A DNA stretch of 5,503 bases from Desulfobacterales bacterium (GCA_020345785.1 CP070771.1:4179800-4185302); one strand, 5' to 3'. Numbered from the stretch's first letter, positions 1-5,503 are shown. The notes: generated by a model from the letters alone, not told the origin. Program-made: numbers and translations.

Positions 1-59
1 TTCGAATGCCGATTCAATTCTAATTTTTAAATGAAATTGCGGAGCGCAGCGACATCATT

Positions 60-127
60 ATTCGATGTTTAACGTTGGACGTTCGATGTTCGACGTTCAT
101 CTTTTTTGTCGATATTCGATATTCGCT
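60..127. repeat. Heptamer (7-bp) tandem repeat tract upstream of the response regulator
   Basis: The tract reads as consecutive 7-bp units close to RTTCGAY: ATTCGAT (60-66), GTTTAAC (67-73), GTTGGAC (74-80), GTTCGAT (81-87), GTTCGAC (88-94) and GTTCATC (95-101). After a six-T spacer (102-107) the same phase family resumes as a partial unit, then ATTCGAT (114-120) and ATTCGCT (121-127). It lies in non-coding DNA more than 180 nt before the first gene. The units are imperfect, as expected for an old tandem array. No function is evident. It resembles the short heptameric repeats described in some bacterial intergenic regions, but I cannot tie it to a named family. Confidence 0.75.
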
Positions 128-157
128 TTTTTAGAGTTTCTTTTTTCGATCAAATTG

Positions 158-257
158 GCCGCTCCGTGGCCAGCGGCGGGGCTGACACGTGAAACCTTAT
201 TATACCTAAACACCTGCCGACAGCGGCAATAACCTGCCCGCTCTTGCAGGCTCGGGC
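158..257 (+). promoter_or_regulatory. GC-rich leader with several short potential hairpins before the response regulator
   Basis: Three small stems can be drawn: GCCGCT (158-163) with AGCGGC (172-177); TGCCG (215-219) with CGGCA (224-228); and CCTGC (233-237) with GCAGG (246-250). The last competes with GCCCG (236-240) pairing with CGGGC (253-257), so the two are mutually exclusive. This might be a structured 5' leader of the operon, but the stems are short, GC-rich DNA yields such pairs by chance, and no known riboswitch is recognisable. No convincing promoter was found in 1-310. The rest of that stretch (1-59, 128-157, 258-298) shows no other feature. Confidence 0.2.
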
Positions 258-310
258 GAGACGGGCGGAATGGTTGATAAGGCGCCATAAGCCCATACGA
301 GGAAGCAGGC

Positions 311-700
311 ATGGCTAAGATCCTGGTCATCGACGACGAAAAACCGACATTGTCTATGTTTCGGCTATTTTTAGAGGCCTGGGGATATTTGGTTCTGACC
401 GCCGAAAACGGAACTGAGGGCCTTGAAATTTATAGAAAAGAGAAACCGGCCATCGTGATTACCGATATAAAAATGCCCGGCATTGACGGGTTGGCCGTAT
501 TGCAGCACATAATAGATATTGACCCCAAAGCCGTGGTTGTTGTAATTACAGGACATGGAGATACCGATTTGGCGCAACGGGCGCTGGAGAGCCAGGCGGT
601 CGATTTGATCCACAAGCCCATAAAAAAAGAAGCGCTTGAAGCCGCCCTGAAAAAGGCCCGGGAGAGACTCGACCTGGCGAGCGACACCGACAGCCGGTAA
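311..700 (+). CDS. Receiver-only response regulator (CheY-like)
   Basis: This 129-residue protein is a single phosphoacceptor receiver domain with no DNA-binding or enzymatic output domain. The standard residues are visible: acidic pair D8-D9 (VIDDE), phosphoacceptor D52 in the TDIKMPGIDG motif, T80 in VVITGHGD, and K102 in the HKPIKK motif. The short tail (about 113-129) is charged. The receiver sequence resembles those fused to NtrC-type regulators. The start ATG has a strong GAGGAAG ribosome binding site at 299-305, five bases upstream. The stop is 27 nt before hypC and no terminator lies between, so co-transcription with the maturation genes is likely. Its partner kinase is not in the window. 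It could be a phosphorelay intermediate, a phosphate sink, or act by protein contact; the sequence does not decide. The domain call is firm, the role unknown. Confidence 0.93.
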   Translation: MAKILVIDDEKPTLSMFRLFLEAWGYLVLTAENGTEGLEIYRKEKPAIVITDIKMPGIDGLAVLQHIIDIDPKAVVVVITGHGDTDLAQRALESQAVDLIHKPIKKEALEAALKKARERLDLASDTDSR

Positions 701-727
701 GCCTGCCGGCGGAAAAGGAACCCTTCG

Positions 728-976
728 ATGTGTCTTGCAATTCCATCGAAAATCGTAAAAATTGAAAACAGTATGGCCGTCATTGATGTTGACGGCGTAA
801 AGCGGGAAGCCAGTCTGCTCTTATTGGACGATGCCGGCGTCGGTGATTATGTCATCGTGCACGCCGGCTTTGCCATCCATAAAATAGATGAACAAGCCGC
901 CCTGGAGACGCTGAAGTTTTTAAAGGAGGCTGCCGATTATGTTGATAGTCTGGCGAAACGAGAAGGTGAAAGGTGA
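728..976 (+). CDS. hypC: Hydrogenase maturation chaperone HypC (HypC/HybG/HupF family)
   Basis: An 82-residue cytoplasmic protein, normal length for the family. It begins MCLAIP, so Cys2, the essential iron- and HypD-binding residue exposed after removal of the initiator methionine, is present. The HAGFAIHKID segment (45-54) includes the conserved His51. In the known pathway HypC binds HypD to form the scaffold that carries the Fe(CN)2(CO) unit, then delivers it to the hydrogenase large-subunit precursor. An AAGGAA ribosome binding site (715-720) lies seven bases before the ATG. The C-terminal part (about 55-82) is helical and charged, as usual. It follows the response regulator by 27 nt and precedes hypF by 102 nt. 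Paralogues such as HybG look very similar, so which hydrogenase it serves cannot be told. Confidence 0.96.
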   Translation: MCLAIPSKIVKIENSMAVIDVDGVKREASLLLLDDAGVGDYVIVHAGFAIHKIDEQAALETLKFLKEAADYVDSLAKREGER

Positions 977-1063
977 TTCATCCGCCCGGAAGACATTGAA
1001 CATTTTTATCAGTTTCGATTGTACGACTATGTTTTATCCAAAGCTGGTATCGCAATTTTTCAG

Positions 1064-1070
1064 GGCGGAG
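1064..1070 (+). promoter_or_regulatory. Ribosome binding site fixing the hypF start
   Basis: GGCGGAG at 1064-1070 ends eight bases before the ATG at 1079, a good match to a Shine-Dalgarno site at suitable spacing. The open frame extends upstream to a TTG at 1019, but that codon has no purine-rich site before it, and the extra 20 residues do not resemble the HypF N-terminus, whose acylphosphatase domain starts only after the ATG. The ATG is therefore preferred. The remaining bases of the hypC-hypF gap (977-1063) show nothing recognisable. Confidence 0.75.
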
Positions 1071-1078
1071 CAACTAGG

Positions 1079-3370
1079 ATGGCAAATAGGGTTACTGCCA
1101 AAAAACTGCACGTAAATGGAATTGTTCAGGGCGTCGGCTTCAGGCCCTTTGTTTTTCAGCTGGCTGAAAAATACCGCCTCAAAGGCGAAGTTGCCAACAC
1201 CTCATCCGGTGTTGCCATCCACGTTGAAGGACCTGCCGAGCAGGTCGCCGCTTTTGAGAAAGATCTTGCCGCCAAAACACCACCGCTGGCATACGTTGTT
1301 GAAATTACCCGCCAAACGGAATCCGTTAAAAATTATTCCGGTTTTGCTATTGTTAAAAGCAAAAGCGACGCTGAAATTTCCACCTTGATCTCACCGGACG
1401 TTTCGGTCTGCGACGATTGCCGGGAAGAATTATTCGATCCCGCTGACCGGCGCTTTCACTATCCGTTTATCAACTGCACCAACTGCGGACCCCGCTATAC
1501 CATCATTGACGATATTCCCTATGATCGGCCCAAAACTTCCATGCGGCACTTTAAAATGTGCGCCGCCTGTCAGGCGGAATATGATGACCCCACCAACCGG
1601 CGCTTTCACGCCCAACCCAATGCCTGTGCTGAGTGCGGACCCCGGGTCACACTTTACGACAACCAGAAAGGCGAGATCAGCCCCGGGAATCCCATCGTAA
1701 AAGCTGTCGAACTTTTGAAAAACGGCTGCATTCTGGCGATCAAAGGTCTTGGCGGTTATCATCTGGCGGTCGATGCGACCAACTCGGAAGCCGTCAGGCG
1801 TCTACGCAACCGTAAAATTCGCGAGGAAAAGCCTTTGGCCATCATGTCCTATGAGCTCGCGACCATTCGCCGCTATGCCCAAGTGGATCGGGACGAGGAA
1901 ACGCTGCTTTCTTCGATCCAGCGGCCGATCGTTCTCTTGAAAAAAAAGGCCTCCGGCTTGATTTGTGAAGACGTTGCACCCCGCAATAAATATCTTGGTG
2001 TGATGCTTCCCTACACCCCGCTGCATTACCTGTTGTTACAAAATGACTTTACGGCCTTGGTGATGACCAGCGGCAATCTGAGTGAGGAGCCCATTGCCAT
2101 CGACAACGATGAGGCCTTTAACCGGCTGGCCGGGATTGCCGACTATTTTTTAGTCCACAACCGCGACATCTATCTGCGCAGTGATGACTCCATAGTCAGG
2201 CACACGGCCGGGGCGAAGCGTTTCATCCGACGCTCCAGGGGGTTTGTGCCCATACCCGTTTTTCTGCAAAAAAAGGTGCCGCCGATTCTGGCCTGCGGGG
2301 CCGAGCTCAAAAACACGATCTGTCTAACCAAACAGGACAAAGCATTTTTGAGCCAGCACATCGGGGACCTTGAAAATCTTGCCACCTATGATTTTCTAAA
2401 ACTGACCGTCGACCATTTAAAACGCATTCTCGATATTCAGCCTGAAATCATTGTCTGCGATTTGCATCCGGATTATTTGAGCACCCGCTACGCCCGGGAG
2501 CAAACGGCTGTCCCGAAAATTCAGGTTCAGCATCACCACGCCCATATTGTCAGCTGTATGGCCGAGCACAAACTGGACGGCGCGGTGATCGGTCTTGCTT
2601 TTGACGGCACGGGATATGGCACCGACGGCGCCGTCTGGGGCGGAGAAATCCTGATTGTCGAAGAACATAATTTTTTGCGGGTCGGGCATCTGGCCTACAT
2701 CGCCATGCCGGGCAGCACCGCGGCTATCAAAGAGCCCTGGCGTATGGCGGTCAGTTATCTTCAGGATGCTTACGGTCCCGACGTCGGCAGTCTTAATTTG
2801 CCGGTGCTGGCGAGCTTTGAGCGCGAAAAGCTGACCGTAATCGGCGAAATGATCTCCAAAAGGGTTAATTCACCGCCGACCTCGAGTCTGGGGCGTCTGT
2901 TTGACGGTGTGGCGGCGATCTGCGGGATTCGCAGCCGGGTGAATTTTGAAGGGCAGGCTGCCATGGAATTGGAAATGCTGGCAGCGGAGTCGGTCGATTC
3001 CCTCTATGGTTATGAATGGGAGAAGGAAGGTATATGGCGCATTTTACCGGCGCCCATCATTCGCGGCGTCGTTGCCGATATTCAAAACAAAGTCCCGCTG
3101 GCCGAAATCAGCGCCAAATTCCACCGAACCTTGATCTGCCTGTTTGCGGATCTGTGTGGGGCCGTGCGACGAGAACACGGTTTAAACCGCGTGGTTCTCA
3201 GCGGCGGTTGTTTTCAAAACGCCATGCTGTTGACCGGTCTGGTCCGAGCGCTGGAAGACAATGGTTTCGAGGTGTTCTCGCACGAACAGGTACCGACCAA
3301 CGACGGCGGGATAGCGCTGGGGCAGGCGGTGGTGGCGGCGGCCGTGGCGAAACGGCAAGGATTAAAGTAA
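1079..3370 (+). CDS. hypF: Carbamoyltransferase HypF, hydrogenase maturation
   Basis: 763 residues from the chosen ATG, a typical HypF length. HypF uses carbamoyl phosphate and ATP to make carbamoyl-adenylate and transfers the carbamoyl group to the C-terminal cysteine of HypE, the source of the cyanide ligands. The domains run in the expected order. An acylphosphatase domain (about 8-95) has GIVQGVGFRPF (14-24, with Arg22) and Asn40 as catalytic residues. Two zinc-finger-like CxxC-x18-CxxC modules use C111/C114/C133/C136 and C161/C164/C183/C186. A YrdC-like domain (about 200-390) includes KPLAIM (251-256) and TSGNLSEEPI (330-339). A Kae1-like C-terminal domain has QHHHAH (484-489), FDGTGYGTDG (508-517), LSGGCFQN (707-714) and NDGGIALGQ (741-749). 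No truncation or frameshift is seen. It is followed by the 318-nt repeat-filled gap before hypD. Confidence 0.97.
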   Translation: MANRVTAKKLHVNGIVQGVGFRPFVFQLAEKYRLKGEVANTSSGVAIHVEGPAEQVAAFEKDLAAKTPPLAYVVEITRQTESVKNYSGFAIVKSKSDAEISTLISPDVSVCDDCREELFDPADRRFHYPFINCTNCGPRYTIIDDIPYDRPKTSMRHFKMCAACQAEYDDPTNRRFHAQPNACAECGPRVTLYDNQKGEISPGNPIVKAVELLKNGCILAIKGLGGYHLAVDATNSEAVRRLRNRKIREEKPLAIMSYELATIRRYAQVDRDEETLLSSIQRPIVLLKKKASGLICEDVAPRNKYLGVMLPYTPLHYLLLQNDFTALVMTSGNLSEEPIAIDNDEAFNRLAGIADYFLVHNRDIYLRSDDSIVRHTAGAKRFIRRSRGFVPIPVFLQKKVPPILACGAELKNTICLTKQDKAFLSQHIGDLENLATYDFLKLTVDHLKRILDIQPEIIVCDLHPDYLSTRYAREQTAVPKIQVQHHHAHIVSCMAEHKLDGAVIGLAFDGTGYGTDGAVWGGEILIVEEHNFLRVGHLAYIAMPGSTAAIKEPWRMAVSYLQDAYGPDVGSLNLPVLASFEREKLTVIGEMISKRVNSPPTSSLGRLFDGVAAICGIRSRVNFEGQAAMELEMLAAESVDSLYGYEWEKEGIWRILPAPIIRGVVADIQNKVPLAEISAKFHRTLICLFADLCGAVRREHGLNRVVLSGGCFQNAMLLTGLVRALEDNGFEVFSHEQVPTNDGGIALGQAVVAAAVAKRQGLK

Positions 3371-3408
3371 TATATTAAGCAAGGTGAAGTGGCCGCTGAT
3401 CCAAACTA

Positions 3409-3520
3409 AGCCGCCACGCGTGAGGAGCGCCGCCTGCGGCGGCTTGAGGAGCGCTGTGCTCGATGAGCGTTTCACTCGAGGAGCGCTACGCTTGAGGAGC
3501 GGCCCTGCGGGCCTCTTGAG
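3409..3520 (+). repeat. Array of 16/24-bp hairpin-forming repeats after hypF (left arm)
   Basis: Five contiguous units each begin GAGCG and four of the five end in GAG: 3425-3448 (24 bp), 3449-3464, 3465-3480 and 3481-3496 (16 bp each), and 3497-3520 (24 bp). A degenerate sixth unit may occupy 3409-3424. The 16-bp consensus is GAGCGNNNYRCTYGAG, whose first 13 bases form a 5-bp stem with a 3-nt loop. The two 24-bp units contain longer stems around TGC loops: GCCGCC/GGCGGC (3429-3443) and GGCCC/GGGCC (3501-3513). Loop bases vary while stem pairing is mostly kept. This looks like a REP-like palindromic repeat family, but I cannot name it. No T-run follows, so it is not a standard terminator. Positions 3371-3408 hold nothing recognisable. 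Confidence 0.85.
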
Positions 3521-3535
3521 GTTGGAGGCAGGATA

Positions 3536-3567
3536 GATTGCGGATTGCGGATTGCAGATTGCGGATT
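3536..3567. repeat. 7-bp tandem repeat (GATTGCG) between hypF and hypD
   Basis: Four full heptamers, GATTGCG, GATTGCG, GATTGCA and GATTGCG (3536-3563), are followed by a partial GATT. One unit differs by a single base. The tract is the core between the two opposed 16-bp repeat arrays. The 11-mer GATTGCAGATT here (3550-3560) recurs in the hypD-hypE gap at 4803-4813, so the two heptamer tracts are probably related. No coding or regulatory function is visible. Confidence 0.85.
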
Positions 3568-3599
3568 TATAGGTATGGATTTCTCTTTTTGTCTTTTGC

Positions 3600-3647
3600 C
3601 TCAAGTGAAACGCTCCTCAAGTGAAACGCTCCTTAAGCGGAGCGATC
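3600..3647 (-). repeat. Inverted array of the 16-bp hairpin repeat before hypD (right arm)
   Basis: Three 16-bp units in the opposite orientation to the 3409-3520 array. 3600-3615 and 3616-3631 are identical (CTCAAGTGAAACGCTC; reverse complement GAGCGTTTCACTTGAG), and 3632-3647 is a diverged copy (reverse complement GATCGCTCCGCTTAAG). The unit at 3465-3480 matches the reverse complement of the first two at 15 of 16 positions, so left and right arms could pair in a transcript, enclosing the heptamer tract. The array ends 41 bases before the hypD ATG. A possible half unit follows at about 3651-3660. Confidence 0.85.
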
Positions 3648-3688
3648 TTTCTTCGCGCTCGTTTTAATTTTTTATATGGATTTTTCCC

Positions 3689-4780
3689 ATGCCGCTAAAA
3701 CATATTGACGAATACCGCGATGCCGACATTGCCAAACATCTCATCGCGAAGATCAAGGCAGCCAGCACCCGCAGCATCCGTTTGATGGAGGTTTGCGGCA
3801 CGCACACGGTGTCGATTTTTCGCAGCGGAATACGTTCGGTGCTGCCGCCGACGATATCCCTGCTGTCGGGTCCGGGCTGTCCGGTGTGTGTGACCGACCA
3901 GAGGGAAATCGATGCCTTTATTGAGCTGGCCCGCCTGGATGATGTCATTGTTACAACATTCGGTGATTTGATGCGCGTGCCCGGCAGCAATTCCTCGCTG
4001 CAAAAGGAGAGCGCTGCAGGCCGGGATATTCGCATGGTCTATTCGACCTTTGATGCCCTGAAGATCGCGGAAAAGAATCCCGACAAAAAGGTTGTTTTCT
4101 TGGGAGTGGGGTTTGAAACGACTGCGCCGACCATTGCCGCAGCCATCCTTCAGGCGGATCAAATGAACATTGAGAATTTTTCGGTGATCTCCGCTCACAA
4201 GCTGGTTCCGCCGGCCCTGGAAACTTTGATGAGCTTAAAAGACGTCAACCTGGACGGCTTTATTTTACCGGGACACGTGTCGGTGATTATCGGTCTGAAT
4301 GCCTTCCGTCCCTTCTTTGAGCGGCATCAAATTCCATGTGTGGTGGCAGGGTTTGAACCGGCGGACATTTTGCAGGCCGTCAGCCTGCTGGTCGAGATGA
4401 TCGAAACCGGTACGCCGGGCCTTGACAATGCCTATCCCCGGGCTGTCACCGAACAAGGAAACACGAAGGCGCAGGAAATACTGCAAGATATTTTTGAACG
4501 GACCGATGCCTGTTGGCGGGGAATCGGCATGATCCCTAATAGCGGGCTGAAAATACGGAATGAATATGCAGTCCATGATGCCGGGAAACTTTTTGACATT
4601 CAGATCCCCGAACCGAAAATTCCGCCGGGTTGTGCTTGCGGTGATATTCTGACCGGTAGAAAGGTTCCACCGAATTGTAAATTATACCGCAAAGTCTGTA
4701 CGCCCACCGATCCGGTAGGTCCCTGTATGGTATCGACCGAGGGGACGTGTGCGGCCTATTACAAGTACCACACGGGGTGA
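3689..4780 (+). CDS. hypD: Hydrogenase maturation iron-sulfur protein HypD
   Basis: 363 residues, full length for HypD. HypD is the [4Fe-4S] scaffold that, with HypC, holds the iron on which the CN and CO ligands are assembled; HypE delivers cyanide to it. Visible family motifs are EVCGTHT with Cys36 (the CGTH iron-binding segment), GPGCPVC (61-67; redox-active pair Cys64/Cys67), GVGFETTAP (139-147), SAHKLVPPA (168-176) and LPGHVS (193-198). The cysteine-rich C-terminus contains Cys315, Cys317, Cys330, Cys337, Cys346 and Cys354, among which lie the cluster ligands. The protein ends in the usual EGTCAAYYKY. The ribosome binding site is weak (GGA at 3678-3680, eight bases before the ATG), but the N-terminal length matches the family. 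It is separated from hypF and hypE by repeat-filled gaps of about 300 nt. Confidence 0.97.
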   Translation: MPLKHIDEYRDADIAKHLIAKIKAASTRSIRLMEVCGTHTVSIFRSGIRSVLPPTISLLSGPGCPVCVTDQREIDAFIELARLDDVIVTTFGDLMRVPGSNSSLQKESAAGRDIRMVYSTFDALKIAEKNPDKKVVFLGVGFETTAPTIAAAILQADQMNIENFSVISAHKLVPPALETLMSLKDVNLDGFILPGHVSVIIGLNAFRPFFERHQIPCVVAGFEPADILQAVSLLVEMIETGTPGLDNAYPRAVTEQGNTKAQEILQDIFERTDACWRGIGMIPNSGLKIRNEYAVHDAGKLFDIQIPEPKIPPGCACGDILTGRKVPPNCKLYRKVCTPTDPVGPCMVSTEGTCAAYYKYHTG

Positions 4781-4789
4781 CGGCATCCA

Positions 4790-4824
4790 ATTGAATATTG
4801 AAGATTGCAGATTGAATATTTGAG
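4790..4824 (+). repeat. Heptamer tandem repeat (TTGAANA family), left arm, after hypD
   Basis: In 7-bp phase the tract reads ATTGAAT (4790-4796), ATTGAAG (4797-4803), ATTGCAG (4804-4810), ATTGAAT (4811-4817), then a diverged ATTTGAG (4818-4824). It starts ten bases after the hypD stop. Its first 17 bases from 4791 (TTGAATATTGAAGATTG) are the exact reverse complement of 4937-4953, so it is the left end of an inverted-repeat structure of 163 bp. Confidence 0.85.
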
Positions 4825-4842
4825 GTGTTCCGTCTTTATAAT
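4812..4842 (+). promoter_or_regulatory. Possible sigma70-type promoter upstream of hypE
   Basis: A perfect TATAAT (4837-4842) is preceded by TTGAAT (4812-4817), four of six bases matching the -35 consensus, with a 19-bp spacer that is longer than optimal. The -35-like part lies in the heptamer repeat, so it may be coincidental in AT-rich DNA. If real, it would let hypE be transcribed apart from the upstream genes. Confidence 0.22.
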
Positions 4843-4859
4843 TTGTTCGATCTGCTGTT

Positions 4860-4898
4860 GCCTGAAAGAAAACTAATAAGGCCGACTTTTCTCCAGGC
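4860..4898. other. Imperfect hairpin within the hypD-hypE gap
   Basis: GCCTG (4860-4864) pairs with CAGGC (4894-4898). After a small internal loop (AA opposite C), AGAAAA (4867-4872) pairs with TTTTCT (4887-4892), leaving a 14-nt loop. There is no T-run directly after it on either strand, so it does not look like an intrinsic terminator. It sits roughly midway between the inverted heptamer arms and could be the centre of a small palindromic element or a leader structure. Confidence 0.45.
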
Positions 4899-4925
4899 AG
4901 GCTAAAAAAGATAGGGTGCCTTAAA

Positions 4926-4953
4926 TTTTCAATTTTCAATCTTCAATATTCAA
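4926..4953 (-). repeat. Heptamer tandem repeat, inverted right arm, before hypE
   Basis: Four 7-bp units, TTTTCAA (4926-4932), TTTTCAA (4933-4939), TCTTCAA (4940-4946) and TATTCAA (4947-4953), are reverse complements of TTGAANA units. Positions 4937-4953 form a perfect 17-bp inverted repeat with 4791-4807. Positions 4954-4991 show no further structure that I trust. Confidence 0.85.
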
Positions 4954-4991
4954 CTATAAGACCCTGAACCTCTGAACGAATTAAAGAAATA

Positions 4992-5063
4992 TAACGATCT
5001 TAACGGTCTAAACGATCTAAACCATCAAAACCATCGAAACGATCAAAACGATCCAAACGGTTC
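4992..5063. repeat. Eight 9-bp tandem repeats just upstream of hypE
   Basis: Eight contiguous 9-bp units close to AAACGATCN: TAACGATCT (4992-5000), TAACGGTCT, AAACGATCT, AAACCATCA, AAACCATCG, AAACGATCA, AAACGATCC and AAACGGTTC (5055-5063). The core changes are mostly single substitutions (GATC, GGTC, CATC). The array ends 13 bases before the hypE ATG, so it would be in the 5' untranslated part of any hypE message and just upstream of its weak ribosome binding site. Copy number in such arrays often varies between strains; here that is inference. Confidence 0.92.
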
Positions 5064-5076
5064 ACGGACAATTTAG

Positions 5077-5503
5077 ATGAAATCCGACAAAATACTTCTT
5101 GACCACGGCAGCGGCGGTAAGATTTCCCATCGTCTAACAACCGACATGATGCTGCCTGTCTTTGATAATCCCATACTCGCCGCATTGAATGACGGCGCTA
5201 TATTTGAGCTTAACGGAATGCGCCTGGCATTTTCAACCGATTCCTATACGGTGGATCCCATTTTTTTCCCGGGGGGAAACATCGGCGATCTGGCCATTAA
5301 TGGTACGGTTAACGATATTGCCATGTGCGGAGCGGAGCCGTTATACCTGAGTGTCGGTCTGATTATCGAGGAAGGGTTTCCGGTGGCGGATCTTAAGACC
5401 ATTGTCGGCGAAATGGGCAAAGCTGCCGCAAGCGCCGGTATCACGGTGGTGACGGGGGATACCAAGGTTGTGCCCAAGGGTGCGGTGGATAAAATTTTTA
5501 TCA
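5077..5503 (+). CDS. hypE: Hydrogenase maturation protein HypE, N-terminal part (runs off the window)
   Basis: An open frame of 142 complete codons continues past the right edge. HypE accepts the carbamoyl group from HypF on its C-terminal cysteine and dehydrates it with ATP to a thiocyanate, then gives cyanide to the HypC-HypD complex. Visible motifs of this PurM/AIR-synthetase-like family are LDHGSGGK (8-15), FSTDSYTVDP (52-61), FFPGGNIGDLAINGT (63-77) with VNDIAM (78-83), LIIEEGFP (95-102) and VTGDTKVV (125-132). The N-terminus begins at the expected distance before HGSGG, so the ATG at 5077 is a natural start. Its ribosome binding site is weak (ACGGA, 5064-5068, eight bases upstream). The catalytic C-terminal cysteine lies outside the window and cannot be checked. 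No frameshift is seen in the part present. Confidence 0.96.
   Translation, partial: MKSDKILLDHGSGGKISHRLTTDMMLPVFDNPILAALNDGAIFELNGMRLAFSTDSYTVDPIFFPGGNIGDLAINGTVNDIAMCGAEPLYLSVGLIIEEGFPVADLKTIVGEMGKAAASAGITVVTGDTKVVPKGAVDKIFI

Noticed and set aside
182..206. Promoter for the response regulator (CTGACA with a TATTAT/TATACC box)
   Set aside because: The spacing between the two boxes is only 10 to 13 bases, too short for a sigma70 promoter.
97..330. 77-codon - strand frame across the leader
   Set aside because: It overlaps the response regulator start and its ribosome binding site, runs through the heptamer repeats, and has no family resemblance.
1019..1078. TTG-initiated extension of hypF by 20 residues
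   Set aside because: No ribosome binding site precedes the TTG, the extra residues do not fit the family N-terminus, and the ATG at 1079 has a good site.
1940..1948. Run of eight A then G in hypF as a programmed frameshift site
   Set aside because: The frame is intact through it and encodes normal HypF sequence on both sides; no need for slippage.
3545..3573. Promoter for hypD (TTGCGG, 17-bp spacer, TATAGG)
   Set aside because: The spacing is right, but the -35 matches only three of six bases and comes from the tandem repeat; too weak to call.
3425..3647. CRISPR array
   Set aside because: Units are 16 or 24 bp and contiguous with only 3-nt variable loops; there are no spacers of CRISPR length and no cas gene.
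3695..4198. 167-codon open frame on the - strand inside hypD
   Set aside because: It lies wholly antisense to a clear, conserved hypD and its translation shows no recognisable domain; it is a shadow frame.
4860..4898. Rho-independent terminator between hypD and hypE
   Set aside because: The hairpin is imperfect and is followed by an A-rich rather than T-rich stretch on the + strand; no T-run fits on the other strand either.
5000..5185. - strand open frame ending in a repeated Asp-Arg-Phe/Leu pattern
   Set aside because: The regular peptide is simply the translation of the 9-bp DNA repeat, and the rest is antisense to hypE.

Overview
The window carries a hydrogenase-maturation (hyp) gene cluster, all on the + strand. 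The order is a stand-alone receiver-domain response regulator, hypC, hypF, hypD, and the first 142 codons of hypE, which runs off the right edge. The Hyp proteins build the Fe(CN)2(CO) half of the active site of [NiFe]-hydrogenases, so the organism almost certainly makes at least one [NiFe]-hydrogenase. No hydrogenase structural gene and no hypA or hypB is inside the window. Gene content, balanced base composition and repeat-rich gaps fit an anaerobic deltaproteobacterium (Desulfobacterota, sulfate-reducer type). That assignment is an impression from the proteins and repeats, not a proven placement.

Layout. 1-310: non-coding leader with a heptamer repeat tract (60-127) and several short hairpins. 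311-700: receiver-only response regulator. 728-976: hypC, 27 nt after it. 977-1078: a plain 102-nt gap. 1079-3370: hypF, with the start placed at an ATG behind a good ribosome binding site rather than at an upstream TTG. 3371-3688: a 318-nt gap filled with two opposed arrays of a 16-bp hairpin repeat around a 7-bp tandem repeat. 3689-4780: hypD. 4781-5076: a 296-nt gap with inverted heptamer arrays (a perfect 17-bp inverted repeat at its ends), an internal hairpin, and eight 9-bp tandem repeats. 5077 to the end: hypE.

How the genes work together. HypF makes a carbamoyl adduct from carbamoyl phosphate and passes it to HypE, which dehydrates it to a thiocyanate and so supplies cyanide. The HypC-HypD complex holds the iron while CN and CO ligands are added, then HypC delivers it to the hydrogenase large-subunit precursor. 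All four Hyp proteins look intact in their visible parts, with the key cysteines and nucleotide motifs in place.

The maturation genes are conventional and I see no new protein system. The less ordinary content is (a) the small response regulator joined closely to hypC, and (b) the intergenic DNA. Each large gap holds short-period repeats (7, 9 and 16 bp), two of them arranged as inverted arrays around a core. They sit inside what should be a single operon and could affect its transcript.
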